DNA of 55,172 nucleotides from Embleya scabrispora DSM 41855 (lineage in GTDB: Bacteria; Actinomycetota; Actinomycetes; Streptomycetales; Streptomycetaceae). Below, piece by piece: positions 33,824 through 43,860 of this stretch. Location: positions 1 through 55,172 of the forward strand of contig NZ_KB889701.1 of NCBI RefSeq assembly GCF_000372745.1. Direction: 5' to 3'. The position numbers and the translations under genes were made by a program. Each line of letters begins with the position of its first letter. Within the stretch, counting starts at the first letter, position 1. The notes below the pieces were generated by a model. That model was not told the DNA's origin, ran no database searches, and was given only the letters and a program-made list of their open reading frames with translations.

Positions 33824-36199
33824 GTGCTGCCTGTCCGCCGGGGAGCGCCACGGCCGGCGCCCTCCACACGGCATCCACGACGGTTGGCCACCGCAGTTCT
33901 GCTCGGCGCGCTCGCACTGGCGCTGACCCCCGGCGCGGCCAGGGCGGCGGATCCCACGGTGGGGGATCCGAGCCTGAAGGTCGCGCCGATCTCGTACGCG
34001 GTCCTGGTCGACGAGTCCGGCAGCCTCAAGGGCGCCGATCTGGACCGGGAGAAGGACGCCGCCGCGCTGGCCGCGATCGGCGAACTCTCGCCGGAATCGC
34101 GGGTGGGGGTGATCGGCTTCGGCAGCGGCGCCGACGGGAAACCGCCGGTGGACGTGGTCTGCGAGCCGACCGCGGTGTCCGATCCGGCGGCTGCCCGGTG
34201 CGCCGACAAGCTGCACGCGCGCACCGACCAGGAGGGCAACAACACCGACATCCCGGCCGCGATCCGGCAGGGCGTGAGCATGCTGGCCAAGGCTCCCGCC
34301 GGGCAACCCAGGGTCCTGTTCGTGCTGACCGACGGCGCGATGGCGGTCGCGCCCGGCGAGGGCTACGGCAACGACGCCGCGCGCATCCCGGGTGAGCTGG
34401 ACAAGGGCCTGGGCACCGCACTGGCCCAGGCGAAGGCGGCGGGCGTACAGATCTGGCCACTGGGCTTCGGCAGCGCGATCGACGCCGCACAACTGGCCCG
34501 GATGGCGGATGGCGGCGCGCCGTCGATGTGCTCGGAACGGCCCGAGGACAAGCCCAAGGCGATCACGGTCAAGGACTCCGGTGAGGTCGTGCAGACCCTG
34601 CGCAGGGCGTTCGCGACCGCGCGCTGCGCGGGGGTGACCCAGACCGACTCGACCGAAGTGAACGGCGAGGCCGACCTGCACGTGACGATTCCGGCGATCG
34701 CCACCGACGTGGTCATCCAGGTGCAGAAGGCCAACGAGCGGATCGAGACCACGTTCTTCGACCCGGACGGCAAGCAGGTCGACAACGCGCCCGGCACCGA
34801 ACAGCGCGGGCAGGGCTCGCGGACCGAGACGCTGCGGATCACCGATCCCGTGGCGGGCAAGTGGCGGATCCACCTCAAGGCACCCGCCGGCTTCTCCGGA
34901 CCGGTCAGCGCGGCCGCGCTGTGGCAGGGCGTGGTCAAGTCCTACGTCCAGCTCAACCCGCCCCAGCCGAGCGCGGGCGAGTCGGTCAGATTCAGCGTCT
35001 TCCTGCAGACCCGGGAGAAGAACCTGACCGATCCGGCCGCGCTCAAGGGCGTCACGGTGTCGGGCCACGTCGAGGGACCCGGGCTCAAGGCGGACATCCC
35101 GCTCCGGCCCGGCGACAAGGGCGAGTTCTTCAGCGACTACAAGATCCCGGGCGACACCACCGGCCGGGTCGGCTTCACCGGCACGATCAGTGCACCGGGC
35201 GTGGCCGGCACCCGTGAGGTCAAGACGGTCACCCTCGGCGGGGGACCGGCCGCGGTCTCGGCCGAGATCAAGTGGGGCGACGGCACGATCGAACCCGGCG
35301 GCAGCGTCGCCGGCACCGTGTCCTGGAAGGTGAACGACGCCAAGCCGCACACGCTGCGGGTGGTCGCCGACTTCCCGGCGAACACCGGGCTGCGGATCAC
35401 CGGGGCCGAGCAGCGGGTCACGGCCGGCTCCGACAAGTTCGATTTCGAGCTCGCGTTCGGCAAGGACATCGCCAAGGGCGACCACACCGGCCGGGTCAGG
35501 GTGTTGGACACCACCGACGGCGACAAGGTGCTCTTCGAGACCACCCGCACGGTCACCGTCGAACCGCCGCCCGGCTTCTGGGACGAGTACCTGTGGCTGG
35601 TGATCGGGGGCGTCGTGCTGCTCGCGCTGCTGCTCGCACTGCTCGCCTTCCTCGCCAAGCGGCGCGGGCGGGCGCGTCGGATCGGACCGATCGCGCTGCG
35701 CCTGTACCGCGACGGGCAGCCGATCGGCGTGGAGACCCGGCCGCTGGACGAGCGCGCCGAGGCGATGTGGTTCCGGCTGGACACCACCGGCTTCCCGCCC
35801 CAGTTGATCCCGCTGTACCAGCACGAACCCGGAACCGCGTGGATCGTGCGGCGGACCGCGGCGACCGGCACTCTGGACGTGGAGACCCCGCTCGGCACCC
35901 ACCTGCACCTGGACTCGGGCCGGCCCACCGAGATCGAGCCCGGGCTCGCGCTCGGCTTCACGGACGACCGGGTCCACAACGCGGCGCCGCCGAGCGGGAG
36001 TTCCGGGTCGGGCGAGCCCTACAGCCCGTACGGCTCCGCCGCGCCCGCGGCCGCGCCCCCGCGGCCGTACGGCGAGGGAGCCTACGGATCCGACCAGCCG
36101 TACAACCCGTACGGTCCGTACGGCTCGGGACCCGCCGCGGATCCCGGAGCCGGCCCGGGCCCCGACGACACCACGTTCGGCTACGGACCCCCGCGCTAG
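33824..36199 (+). CDS. Secreted, membrane-anchored von Willebrand factor A protein
   Basis: The product is about 791 residues. A signal peptide with RR and a hydrophobic core (LATAVLLGALALALTPG) is probably cleaved after ARA at residue 41. The vWA domain (about 57-250) has an intact metal site: D63-E-S65-G-S67, Thr in NNTDIPAAI and Asp in VLTDG. Three to four beta-sandwich stretches follow outside the membrane. A single helix at about 590-612 (LWLVIGGVVLLALLLALLAFLA) leads to RRGRAR and a cytoplasmic beta-rich domain, then a tail of PYG repeats. A TTG three bases upstream is an alternative start; AGGGGGGA at 33806 serves either. It is the likely surface sensor or adhesion subunit of the operon. 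Confidence 0.88.
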   Translation: MLPVRRGAPRPAPSTRHPRRLATAVLLGALALALTPGAARAADPTVGDPSLKVAPISYAVLVDESGSLKGADLDREKDAAALAAIGELSPESRVGVIGFGSGADGKPPVDVVCEPTAVSDPAAARCADKLHARTDQEGNNTDIPAAIRQGVSMLAKAPAGQPRVLFVLTDGAMAVAPGEGYGNDAARIPGELDKGLGTALAQAKAAGVQIWPLGFGSAIDAAQLARMADGGAPSMCSERPEDKPKAITVKDSGEVVQTLRRAFATARCAGVTQTDSTEVNGEADLHVTIPAIATDVVIQVQKANERIETTFFDPDGKQVDNAPGTEQRGQGSRTETLRITDPVAGKWRIHLKAPAGFSGPVSAAALWQGVVKSYVQLNPPQPSAGESVRFSVFLQTREKNLTDPAALKGVTVSGHVEGPGLKADIPLRPGDKGEFFSDYKIPGDTTGRVGFTGTISAPGVAGTREVKTVTLGGGPAAVSAEIKWGDGTIEPGGSVAGTVSWKVNDAKPHTLRVVADFPANTGLRITGAEQRVTAGSDKFDFELAFGKDIAKGDHTGRVRVLDTTDGDKVLFETTRTVTVEPPPGFWDEYLWLVIGGVVLLALLLALLAFLAKRRGRARRIGPIALRLYRDGQPIGVETRPLDERAEAMWFRLDTTGFPPQLIPLYQHEPGTAWIVRRTAATGTLDVETPLGTHLHLDSGRPTEIEPGLALGFTDDRVHNAAPPSGSSGSGEPYSPYGSAAPAAAPPRPYGEGAYGSDQPYNPYGPYGSGPAADPGAGPGPDDTTFGYGPPR

Positions 36200-36277
36200 T
36201 GCCGTTGCAGTACCAGTCCCGGACGCGGGGGTCCGGGCACCTGAACTCGCACGTCACGCACTTTTCGAGGAGGGCCC

Positions 36278-39200
36278 GTGGCAGCGCAAGGCCGCAGGGG
36301 CATGTCCATCCACCAGTCCATGCTGTTCGTGGGCCTGGGCGGTACCGGATGTCTGATCGGAGCCGAACTCGAACGACGGCTGCGCGAGGAACTGTGCGGT
36401 GCCGACGGCACCGGCTTGATGCAGCGGCTCGGTGGCCAACTGGCCCCGTACCAACTGCCCAACTGCATCCAGTTCGTCTACGCCGACCTCAACGAGAACG
36501 AGTTGCAGCGCCAGCGGCTGCGTGCCGCGCCGCCCGCGCACCGGGCCGCCGCCGACCGCAACGCGCACCTGACCACCCAGCTGGTGCCGCCGCTGAACAC
36601 CTATCCCGAGGTGGCCCGTTCGTTGCGGATCAACGCGGCGGAGGAGACCATCCCGTGGTTGCCCGCCCGGGAGGGCGAGCCGCGGGTGACGCCGCTGCGG
36701 CGCGGCGCGGGGCAGTTGCCCACCGTCGGGCGCGCGGCACTGTTCGAGACCTTCCGGCACGGACTCGCGCCCGCGATGGACCCGTTGCGCCGCGCGGTCG
36801 GCCTGATCAGCAACGGCAACGACCACCTGATGGCGCTCAGCGGCAGCCAGAACAACCGCAACACGTGCGACGTGTTCGTCGCCTTCTCGATCGCCGGCGG
36901 CACCGGTTGCGGGATCTTCTACGACTACCTGCACCTGATCGGCGAGGCGTTCTCGCAGGGCTACGACGGGATCAAGATCTACCCGCTGGTGCTGATGCCG
37001 TCCGCGTTCGACGAGGAGCGCGGCGGCGGGCGACCCGCGGTGCTCAACGCCGGTCGTGCGCTGCTCGACCTGTTCCAACTGGTCGACGACCAGAACGGGC
37101 AGTACGCGCAGGAGGAACTCGACACCGGGCTCGGCGCGCCGGCGGGCAACCTGGCCGTGCGCTATCCCGGTCTGGAGTCCACCCGGCTCAAGGCCGGCAC
37201 CGTCCAGACCGGCTTCCTGTTCAGCCGCACCAGCGGGATCGAGCGCGAGGACCTGCACCGCTCGGTGGTGTCCCTGGTGATGTCGCTGATCGGCACCGGG
37301 CTCAACCCGGGTGGGCCCGAGTTGGAGAACGCGGTCATCCAGGGCGACCTGTACCAGTCGTTCGCGGACAGCTTCATCAACGAGGGGGTCCGCCGGGAGG
37401 TCCCGGCGCCGAGTGGGATCGGCGCCTGCGGGGTGTCCACCAGCCTGGTCGCCTCGATGACCGTACCGGTGGACGAACTCGCCGACATCGTCGCCGGCCG
37501 ACTGCTCGCCCAGGCCGTGCGCGATCTGACCTCGGACGTCCGGGTGTCCTCCGAGGCCAACCTGGAGCAGATCAAGTCCTTCATGTCGGTGTCCGGCCTG
37601 GGCGAACTGTGGCTGTGCGCACCGCCGCACGTGGCCGATCCGTCGCCGGCCAAGGGTGCGGCGGCCATCATGCAGGCGCTCAACGCGCGCACCCGGGCGA
37701 TGGAGCAGGCACTGCGCCAACAGGAGGCCCAACTGCGGGCGCACACCGCACAGTTGGCCGAGGAGTTCAACCACGCTCGCGGGATTCGACAACTGCTCGC
37801 CGACGGCGACCTGTTCCGGGCCCGCCGGGTGCTCTTCGGCGACCGGCGGCTGTACAGCGACACGGACCGGCCCGGGGTGGCCGGGCTGCTCGCGCACTGC
37901 AGCACCGAGCCGACGCCGCCGCCCGGGATCACCGTGAACGCGCCGCACATACCCGCGATCAAGGACCGCGCGGGCGGGGTGGTCAAGGCCAAGTGGGGCG
38001 ACCCCGAGGTGCAGCGCGCGCTGGGTGCGCAGCAGCAGTGGTTCGAGTGGCGGTCACGGCGCAACTGGCATGCCCAGTGGGGCGGTCAGGCCGAGGTGTG
38101 GGATCGCAGGATGATCTACCTGCGGCACGTCGTGGACGGCCTGGGGCAGGCGTTCAACGACCACCGCGACCAGGAGGAGGCGAACTTCGGCCGGGCCACC
38201 CGCGAGTTGTACCGCCAGCGCTCCGGGGTCTCCTACCTGCTGCCGCCGCAGGGCAACCTGGAGTCGTTCTACCGCCAGGTGTTGCGCCGCTTCGTGGACC
38301 GCGAGCGGCTGCCCGAGACGGCCGGCGCCGCGCAGATCGTCGGCAAGCTGCTCGGCGCGGGCATCTGGCAGCGCGCCTACGAGCTGGGCGAGGAGCGTGA
38401 GGGCGGCCCGGCCGCCGTCACCTACGTGCGCGACCAGATCAAGCAGCACGTCAAGACCCTGTTCGTGCAGGCAGGCGAACTCAACGCGCAGCCGCTGCTG
38501 CCGCCGGTGCGCGATCTGCTCACCCGCGCGGCGACCCGGCGCGGTGCCGCGGTGGGCGAGGAGGACCTCGAACAGTTCGTGCAAAAGCTCGCGGGCATGC
38601 TGCCCAACGGCTTCTCGCCCGAGGGCAGCGGCGAACTCAAGGTGCTGATCGCCCACCCGGGCACCTCGCACGACTCGGACGTGCGGCAATACCTGGAACG
38701 CATGCTGAACATCCCCAATGAGCCGTCCCGCAAGATCGAGTTCCGCGCGGTCGAGCAGGAGTCGATCGTGGTGGTGCTCTTCCGCAGCGCGATGAGCCTG
38801 ACCGAGGTGCCCGAGGTGCGCCAGGTGCTCGCGCAGTGGTCGCGCTCGCTGGACCGACAGGATCCGGTCGACTTCCTCAAGTGGCGCCAGCGGCTGGGCT
38901 TCACCTACGACTGGCTGGCCACCACCGAGGGTCATCGGGCGTACATCCTGCACCGGCTGCTGTGCGCGATGTGGAACGGGCAGGTCGAGGTCGCGCGTGG
39001 GGACCGGTCCTCGCCCGAGGTGATCGACATCCGGCTGCCGCACGGGCCGACCGTGATGAAGCTGCCGCTGCGCCCGTTCGACCGGGCCTCCTCGTGGGGC
39101 AGCCTGCTGCGCGCCTACGAGGAGTGGACGCTGACCGACGACGCCTCGGTGCGCCGGGAGTTCGCCAAGCAGCTGATGCTCACCTATCCCGAGGGCCTGG

Positions 39201-40300
39201 GCTCGCGGGTGCGCGAACCCTCGCCGCTGTACCGGCACTTCGTGCACGACGTCGCGCCGCGCCAGGTCAAGGTGCTCAAGGAACTGCGCGACCGGTTGCC
39301 GGAGCGCAGCCGGGGCTGGGCGGAGGAACTGCTGCGGCTGTGGCAGGTCACGCTGCCCGCCGCACTCGACCTGTCCTTCTCGCACCAGGGCGCCAACCGG
39401 GACTCGCTGCGCGAACTGGACCACGCCGAAAGGGCGGCGGACGACGACGAGGTGTTCGGCGGGCGCGGTGACGTGCGTGACCGGGGGCCGCGGGACCGGG
39501 ATCGGGACCGGAACGAGCGCGGCAGCGTGCGGGACCGGGATCAGGGTTGGGACGAACGCGGCAACGAGCGGCCTCGGCGGGCTGCCGAACGGGTGCGCGA
39601 CGACGACCGGGACGACCGTGACGACCGGGAGGAGTGGGCCGAGCGACGGGAGTCGCGACCGACGAGGCGAAATCGGGACGACCGGGATGACCGCGGCGAC
39701 CGCGGCGACCGGGAGTGGGAGCGGCGGGCCGGACGCGAGTCGGGTGGTCCGGTGTTCGACAAGGGCGACCCGGATCGGCGGGACGGCCGTGAGCCGAGGG
39801 AGCCGAGGGGCCCGCGGGCATGGCGGGACGAACAGGAGCGGGACGAGCAGGGCCCGAGCGGTCCGCGCGAGTGGCGCGACCGCGCGCCGCGTGACCCGCA
39901 GGAGTGGGGGCGGGTGCCCGAGTTGCCGGAGACCGGCGATCTGGGCCGGCCGAACCTGGACAAACCCGAGCGACGCGACCGCGGCCGAGACGATCGGGAC
40001 GGCCCGGACCGGCCGCCGGCCGCCGAGCGAGGGACCCGGCGGGAGCCGTACGACCCCTACGATCCGTACGACCCGGGGGAGTCGCGCGAGAACCGCGGGC
40101 CGCTGGGGACGCGGGGCGCGGGCGATCCGCACGACCCGTACCGGGCCCGCGACGCACGGGGCCCGTTCGACCCGCGTGACGGGGCCGGGCGCGACGACGC
40201 GGATCCCGAGGACCGCACGGTGCGGCTGGACGGCCTGGACCGGACCCTGCCGCTGCCGGACGAGCACGACGAGCGCGAGACGCCCGGGGGTGGCTGGTGA
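36278..40300 (+). CDS. Tubulin/FtsZ-like GTPase with long charged tail
   Basis: The product is 1340 residues. It opens MSMLFVGLGG-type text (GLGGTGC at 19-25, a Rossmann-like glycine loop) and has the tubulin signature SIAGGTGCGIF at 204-214, matching the GGGTGSG nucleotide loop. This fits the Tubulin_2-type proteins known from genomes only. A large helical middle of about 600 residues has no family I recognise. From about 1055 the protein is a disordered tail of Asp/Arg repeats (RDRDRDRNERG, DRDDRDDREEW) ending in PYDPYDPYDP. It probably forms filaments or a scaffold fuelled by GTP. AGGAGGG precedes GTG 36278. Its end overlaps the next gene as GTGA. Confidence 0.85.
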   Translation: MAAQGRRGMSIHQSMLFVGLGGTGCLIGAELERRLREELCGADGTGLMQRLGGQLAPYQLPNCIQFVYADLNENELQRQRLRAAPPAHRAAADRNAHLTTQLVPPLNTYPEVARSLRINAAEETIPWLPAREGEPRVTPLRRGAGQLPTVGRAALFETFRHGLAPAMDPLRRAVGLISNGNDHLMALSGSQNNRNTCDVFVAFSIAGGTGCGIFYDYLHLIGEAFSQGYDGIKIYPLVLMPSAFDEERGGGRPAVLNAGRALLDLFQLVDDQNGQYAQEELDTGLGAPAGNLAVRYPGLESTRLKAGTVQTGFLFSRTSGIEREDLHRSVVSLVMSLIGTGLNPGGPELENAVIQGDLYQSFADSFINEGVRREVPAPSGIGACGVSTSLVASMTVPVDELADIVAGRLLAQAVRDLTSDVRVSSEANLEQIKSFMSVSGLGELWLCAPPHVADPSPAKGAAAIMQALNARTRAMEQALRQQEAQLRAHTAQLAEEFNHARGIRQLLADGDLFRARRVLFGDRRLYSDTDRPGVAGLLAHCSTEPTPPPGITVNAPHIPAIKDRAGGVVKAKWGDPEVQRALGAQQQWFEWRSRRNWHAQWGGQAEVWDRRMIYLRHVVDGLGQAFNDHRDQEEANFGRATRELYRQRSGVSYLLPPQGNLESFYRQVLRRFVDRERLPETAGAAQIVGKLLGAGIWQRAYELGEEREGGPAAVTYVRDQIKQHVKTLFVQAGELNAQPLLPPVRDLLTRAATRRGAAVGEEDLEQFVQKLAGMLPNGFSPEGSGELKVLIAHPGTSHDSDVRQYLERMLNIPNEPSRKIEFRAVEQESIVVVLFRSAMSLTEVPEVRQVLAQWSRSLDRQDPVDFLKWRQRLGFTYDWLATTEGHRAYILHRLLCAMWNGQVEVARGDRSSPEVIDIRLPHGPTVMKLPLRPFDRASSWGSLLRAYEEWTLTDDASVRREFAKQLMLTYPEGLGSRVREPSPLYRHFVHDVAPRQVKVLKELRDRLPERSRGWAEELLRLWQVTLPAALDLSFSHQGANRDSLRELDHAERAADDDEVFGGRGDVRDRGPRDRDRDRNERGSVRDRDQGWDERGNERPRRAAERVRDDDRDDRDDREEWAERRESRPTRRNRDDRDDRGDRGDREWERRAGRESGGPVFDKGDPDRRDGREPREPRGPRAWRDEQERDEQGPSGPREWRDRAPRDPQEWGRVPELPETGDLGRPNLDKPERRDRGRDDRDGPDRPPAAERGTRREPYDPYDPYDPGESRENRGPLGTRGAGDPHDPYRARDARGPFDPRDGAGRDDADPEDRTVRLDGLDRTLPLPDEHDERETPGGGW

Positions 40301-42753
40301 CCGACTCCGTCGACGCGGGCGCGCCGCGCCCGCTGGTGGTCGTGGTCGACCTGCGCACCGAGTACGAAGCGGTCATGGCGGCCCGGCGGTTCGCCGACGT
40401 GCAGACCGCGTACGCGCGTACCCGGGTGCCCGCCGGCACCCTGAACGTGGCCGCCGACCGCGTGCTCGTGCTCGACTCCGTGGACGACCTGGTCGCCCAC
40501 CGGCGGGCGTACGAACGCATCTTCGGCGGCGACTACATCAAGGTCGTGTGCGTCGCGGTCGGCTCGCCCGTGGACGGCTCGATCGTGCTGCGCCGCCCGG
40601 GCCAACTCGTCGGCAGCGACGCGGCCACGCTGTGGGTCGGCGACGTCCGGGGCACCGACTGGGAGCCGGGCCGGGCGCCCGGGACCACCCTGCGGCCGGA
40701 CGACGCCGACGCGCTCGCCCCGCTGGTCGACGTGCTCACCCAGCCCGAGGTGTTCGATCACGTGCTCGCCGGGGTGACCGAGATGCCCCGCTCGATCGCG
40801 GCGCCGGGGCTGAACGCGTTCGTGCACCGGATCCGCGACGACGCGGTACAGCGGGCCCGGATCCGCGCGGCGCAGCGGCTGGTCGGTGCCGAGGGCGGCG
40901 TCGACGAACCGTGGCCCGAGCCGCTCGCGGCTCTCGCCGACAACCAGGGCACCGGGCTCGCCGCGGTCGGCGGCGGCATCCGCGAATGTGTGCGCGCCGA
41001 CAGCCCTCTGGGTGCCCGGTGGGCGCACGTCGACCAGGGCTTCGGGCAGGCGCAGCGGCGTCTGTCGCTGCTGGCCGGCCCACTCGCGCTGTACGGCTCG
41101 GCCGGCCGCGACGGGCGATCGATCCACGATCAGGTCGTCGACTCCGCGACCGCGCTGGGTGAATACCGGGACCTGGTCCGGCAGACCGTGGGCCAGGGCA
41201 CGGCCGGCTTCGACGCGGACGCGCGGGCCTGGCTGGACCAGATCGGCGTGCTGATCCCGGAGCCGCCCGGACTGAGCGTGACCTCGGTGGCCGCGGCGCT
41301 GCGCGAGCGCACCGCCGCCGCCTTCGACCGACCCGAGGGGTTGCGCGGACTGGCCGAGAGACTGCGCGAGTTGGCCGACCGGGTCGGTCCGGGCGCGGGC
41401 GCCTCGCGGGCGTTCGAGGTGGATCAGACCTGCTCGGACGGCTTCCTCGGGCACTACCTGCGCCCGGCCGCGTTCCCGCTCGGTCCGGCCCACATCGGGG
41501 TCGTCGGCGGGCTCCTGGTCGGCTCGTTCCTGACCGCGCTGTGGCCCGCCTTCGCGGTGGTCGGCGCCACCCTCGCGGTGCTGCTCGCGGTGTTCGGGTC
41601 GACCCTGATCGCGCTGCGCCGCCCCGACCGCGGGGGCGGCGCGATGCTGCCCGCCGAGGCGTTGTCGATGATCGTGCCGGCCGGCCTGGTCGCGCTGATC
41701 GGCGCGGTCGGCGGAGTGCTCGCCGGGCGCGCGTGGGGGCCGCCGACCGGCGTCGGCCCGCTCGCCCTCGTGCTCGGCCTGGCCGTGCTCGTCGTGCTGC
41801 CCGGGGTGGACTGGACGGTGCGGGTGCGGCGCTGGGAGCGCACGCTGGCGCTCGGCGCGGCCGGTCGGGCGCTGCACGCACTGCACGCGCTGCTCGTCCG
41901 CACCGTGTGGAACGACTGGGCACTGGCGGGTCCGCGCCGTGAGGCGGTGGACCGGGCGATCGTGCTGGCCGCGCTGCTGGAGGAGAGCGCCAAGGTGCTC
42001 GCCGAGGACGCGACCGCGATCGAGCGGCAACTCGTGCGTGAGCCGGCCGGTCCCGAGCCGACCCCGACGGGATACGACACCGGCAGCCCTTTGCCGCCCG
42101 GTCGGCCCGCACCGCCCTCGACGCCGCCGCCGAGCGCGGGCCCGAGTCTGTACGACGTCGTGCTCGGCGACCTGGTGGACGGGCTGCATGCCGCGTTCGA
42201 ACCGATGTGGTCGCTGCTCGAAGGGGATCCGGCGGAGGCGTCCCGGCAGGGCGCGGAACGCGAACTGCGGCGCGTGTTGCGCTCGTACGCCGACCACCTC
42301 GCCCACCACGGAGTCCAGGCCGCGCCGCCGTTCGCACGTCGCAGGAAGGACCGCCCGCATGTCGGCAACACGGCCGGCGGCGACGCGGACCGGATCGCCG
42401 GACTGCTCGCCCTGCCCGCGGACCGGTCCATGCTGCAACTGTGCGCGACCGACCAGTTGATGCTGCTCGACCACGTCCCCACGCACATTCGCAGTGTGCG
42501 CTTCGCGCCGCGCGGGGTGCGCCCGGCCGTCCGCGAGGCCCTGCGCGAGCGCGGCGACGGGCAACTCGTGGACCACGAGCTGGTGTGGACCGGGGCCGGC
42601 CGGATGGCCGGGGTGCTGCGCCTGCTGCCGCTGCTGCCGGGTTCGGTGGACGACGCGCGGATGTGGGAGGAAAGCGTCGACGGCGCGCCGGGCGGTGGCC
42701 CGGACCACGCGGGCGGATCGGCTGCCCGCCGCGACGACGGACGGGCCTCGTGA
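40297..42753 (+). CDS. Four-helix membrane protein of the tubulin-like system
   Basis: The product is 818 residues. A soluble N-terminal part of about 395 residues starts with an alpha/beta segment (RPLVVVVDLRTEYEAVMAARR, VLVLDSVDDLV). Four membrane helices lie at about 399-440 (two), 456-480 and 487-505. A helical C-terminal part with a Pro-rich linker (PPSTPPPSAG) follows. I do not recognise a named family. GTGA overlaps with both neighbours show strict co-expression. It is well placed to tether the tubulin-like protein to the membrane or to pass signals from the vWA subunit. Confidence 0.8.
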   Translation: MTDSVDAGAPRPLVVVVDLRTEYEAVMAARRFADVQTAYARTRVPAGTLNVAADRVLVLDSVDDLVAHRRAYERIFGGDYIKVVCVAVGSPVDGSIVLRRPGQLVGSDAATLWVGDVRGTDWEPGRAPGTTLRPDDADALAPLVDVLTQPEVFDHVLAGVTEMPRSIAAPGLNAFVHRIRDDAVQRARIRAAQRLVGAEGGVDEPWPEPLAALADNQGTGLAAVGGGIRECVRADSPLGARWAHVDQGFGQAQRRLSLLAGPLALYGSAGRDGRSIHDQVVDSATALGEYRDLVRQTVGQGTAGFDADARAWLDQIGVLIPEPPGLSVTSVAAALRERTAAAFDRPEGLRGLAERLRELADRVGPGAGASRAFEVDQTCSDGFLGHYLRPAAFPLGPAHIGVVGGLLVGSFLTALWPAFAVVGATLAVLLAVFGSTLIALRRPDRGGGAMLPAEALSMIVPAGLVALIGAVGGVLAGRAWGPPTGVGPLALVLGLAVLVVLPGVDWTVRVRRWERTLALGAAGRALHALHALLVRTVWNDWALAGPRREAVDRAIVLAALLEESAKVLAEDATAIERQLVREPAGPEPTPTGYDTGSPLPPGRPAPPSTPPPSAGPSLYDVVLGDLVDGLHAAFEPMWSLLEGDPAEASRQGAERELRRVLRSYADHLAHHGVQAAPPFARRRKDRPHVGNTAGGDADRIAGLLALPADRSMLQLCATDQLMLLDHVPTHIRSVRFAPRGVRPAVREALRERGDGQLVDHELVWTGAGRMAGVLRLLPLLPGSVDDARMWEESVDGAPGGGPDHAGGSAARRDDGRAS

Positions 42754-43835
42754 GCACGGCGGGAGCGCCCGGGCGGCCGGGCGAGTCCGGGGAGGAGAAG
42801 CTCGGATACACCGACCCCGAGGGTCGATCGGTGGAGCGCCGCGTCGAGTTCGGCCCGGACCGACCGGCCGCTTCGGGCCGTCCCTTTCGCATCCGCGACG
42901 TTCGGGACGTGGAGGACGGCAGCACGTTCGTGCAAAAGCGGCTCGCTCCGCTGGACGCGCGGCGCCGGATCGGCGCGGAGGCGGGCCTGGAGACCGAGAT
43001 CCGGGTGCTGCTGCGGCTCGCGCGCACGTTCGGGCCGGCCGACCATCCGCGCGAGCTGGCCCGCATCGCCGGGCACGACTTCGACGGCGTCGAGCCGTTC
43101 CTGCTGCTGGAGGCGGTGCCCTGCCCGCCCGCCGAGGATGTGGTGGGCAAGTTGCTGACCGAGGAACAGGACGCCTTTCGGCGTGCGCTCTTTCGCACCG
43201 TCCGCCACCTGGAGACGGCCGGTGTCGTGCACGGCGACCTGACCCCCACCAGCGTGCGCTGGCAGCGCGAGCAGCGCCGGCTGTACATCGCCGACTTCGA
43301 CCACGCCGCACTCGCGGGCGAGCCCCGCAGCAGCCTGGGCACCGCGCTGTGGGCCGCGCCGGGCCCACTGCGCGGACCCGGACCCGCCGACCCGCGCGAC
43401 GATCTGTGGTCGGCCGCCCAGGTCGCCTACCACGTCACCGTCGGCCGCCCGGTTCGCCAGGGCATGGTTCCGGCCGGGGTGGAGAGCCAGGGTCTGCTGT
43501 TCGACCTGTTCCAGGGTGTGTTCGAGACGGACCCGCAGCGTCGACCGAGCGCGGCGGAGCTGCTGCGCCGGCTCAACGAACCGGACCCGTACGTGCATGG
43601 CCACGCCCACTACGACCCGCTCGCCGAGGGCCGGCGCGGCTACGAGGCGGCCCTGCAGCGCAAACGGCAGCGCATGCCCCTGGCGGGCCAACCGGCGCCG
43701 CCGGCCGCCCCCGACGCCCCGCCGTCCGCCTTCGTCCCACCGCCGGGCGGCGTCCCGCCCAAACCGGCGAACCCGCCGGTCACCGAGCCGAGGCCGGGCC
43801 GGTTCCGGCTCTTCGGAAAGAACCAACCGAGTTGA
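42750..43835 (+). CDS. Compact protein kinase-like protein
   Basis: The product is about 361 residues. FVQKRLAP near 52 carries the likely VAIK-type lysine and GLETEIRVL the pairing Glu. The catalytic loop is VVHGDLTPTSV with H161 and D163, where HRD has become HGD. The metal motif is ADFDHA with D182, where DFG has become DFD. DPRDDLWSAAQVAYHV matches the helix F Asp. The fold is thus complete but non-canonical, so activity is likely though not certain. A Pro-rich tail of about 60 residues ends in a basic RFRLFGKNQPS. The GTG at 42750 overlaps the preceding stop. Confidence 0.82.
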   Translation: MSTAGAPGRPGESGEEKLGYTDPEGRSVERRVEFGPDRPAASGRPFRIRDVRDVEDGSTFVQKRLAPLDARRRIGAEAGLETEIRVLLRLARTFGPADHPRELARIAGHDFDGVEPFLLLEAVPCPPAEDVVGKLLTEEQDAFRRALFRTVRHLETAGVVHGDLTPTSVRWQREQRRLYIADFDHAALAGEPRSSLGTALWAAPGPLRGPGPADPRDDLWSAAQVAYHVTVGRPVRQGMVPAGVESQGLLFDLFQGVFETDPQRRPSAAELLRRLNEPDPYVHGHAHYDPLAEGRRGYEAALQRKRQRMPLAGQPAPPAAPDAPPSAFVPPPGGVPPKPANPPVTEPRPGRFRLFGKNQPS

Positions 43836-43860
43836 ACGCGACGGCAGGTGAGGTCGGCTG

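Noticed and set aside
40057-43368. Minus-strand open frame of about 1100 codons antisense to the tubulin-like, membrane and kinase genes
   Set aside because: Arg/Pro/Ala-dominated text with no domain and reversed third-position bias; it is the shadow of GC-rich coding DNA. The same holds for minus-strand frames at 33752-35977, 38054-40267, 44449-45858 and 45821-48001.
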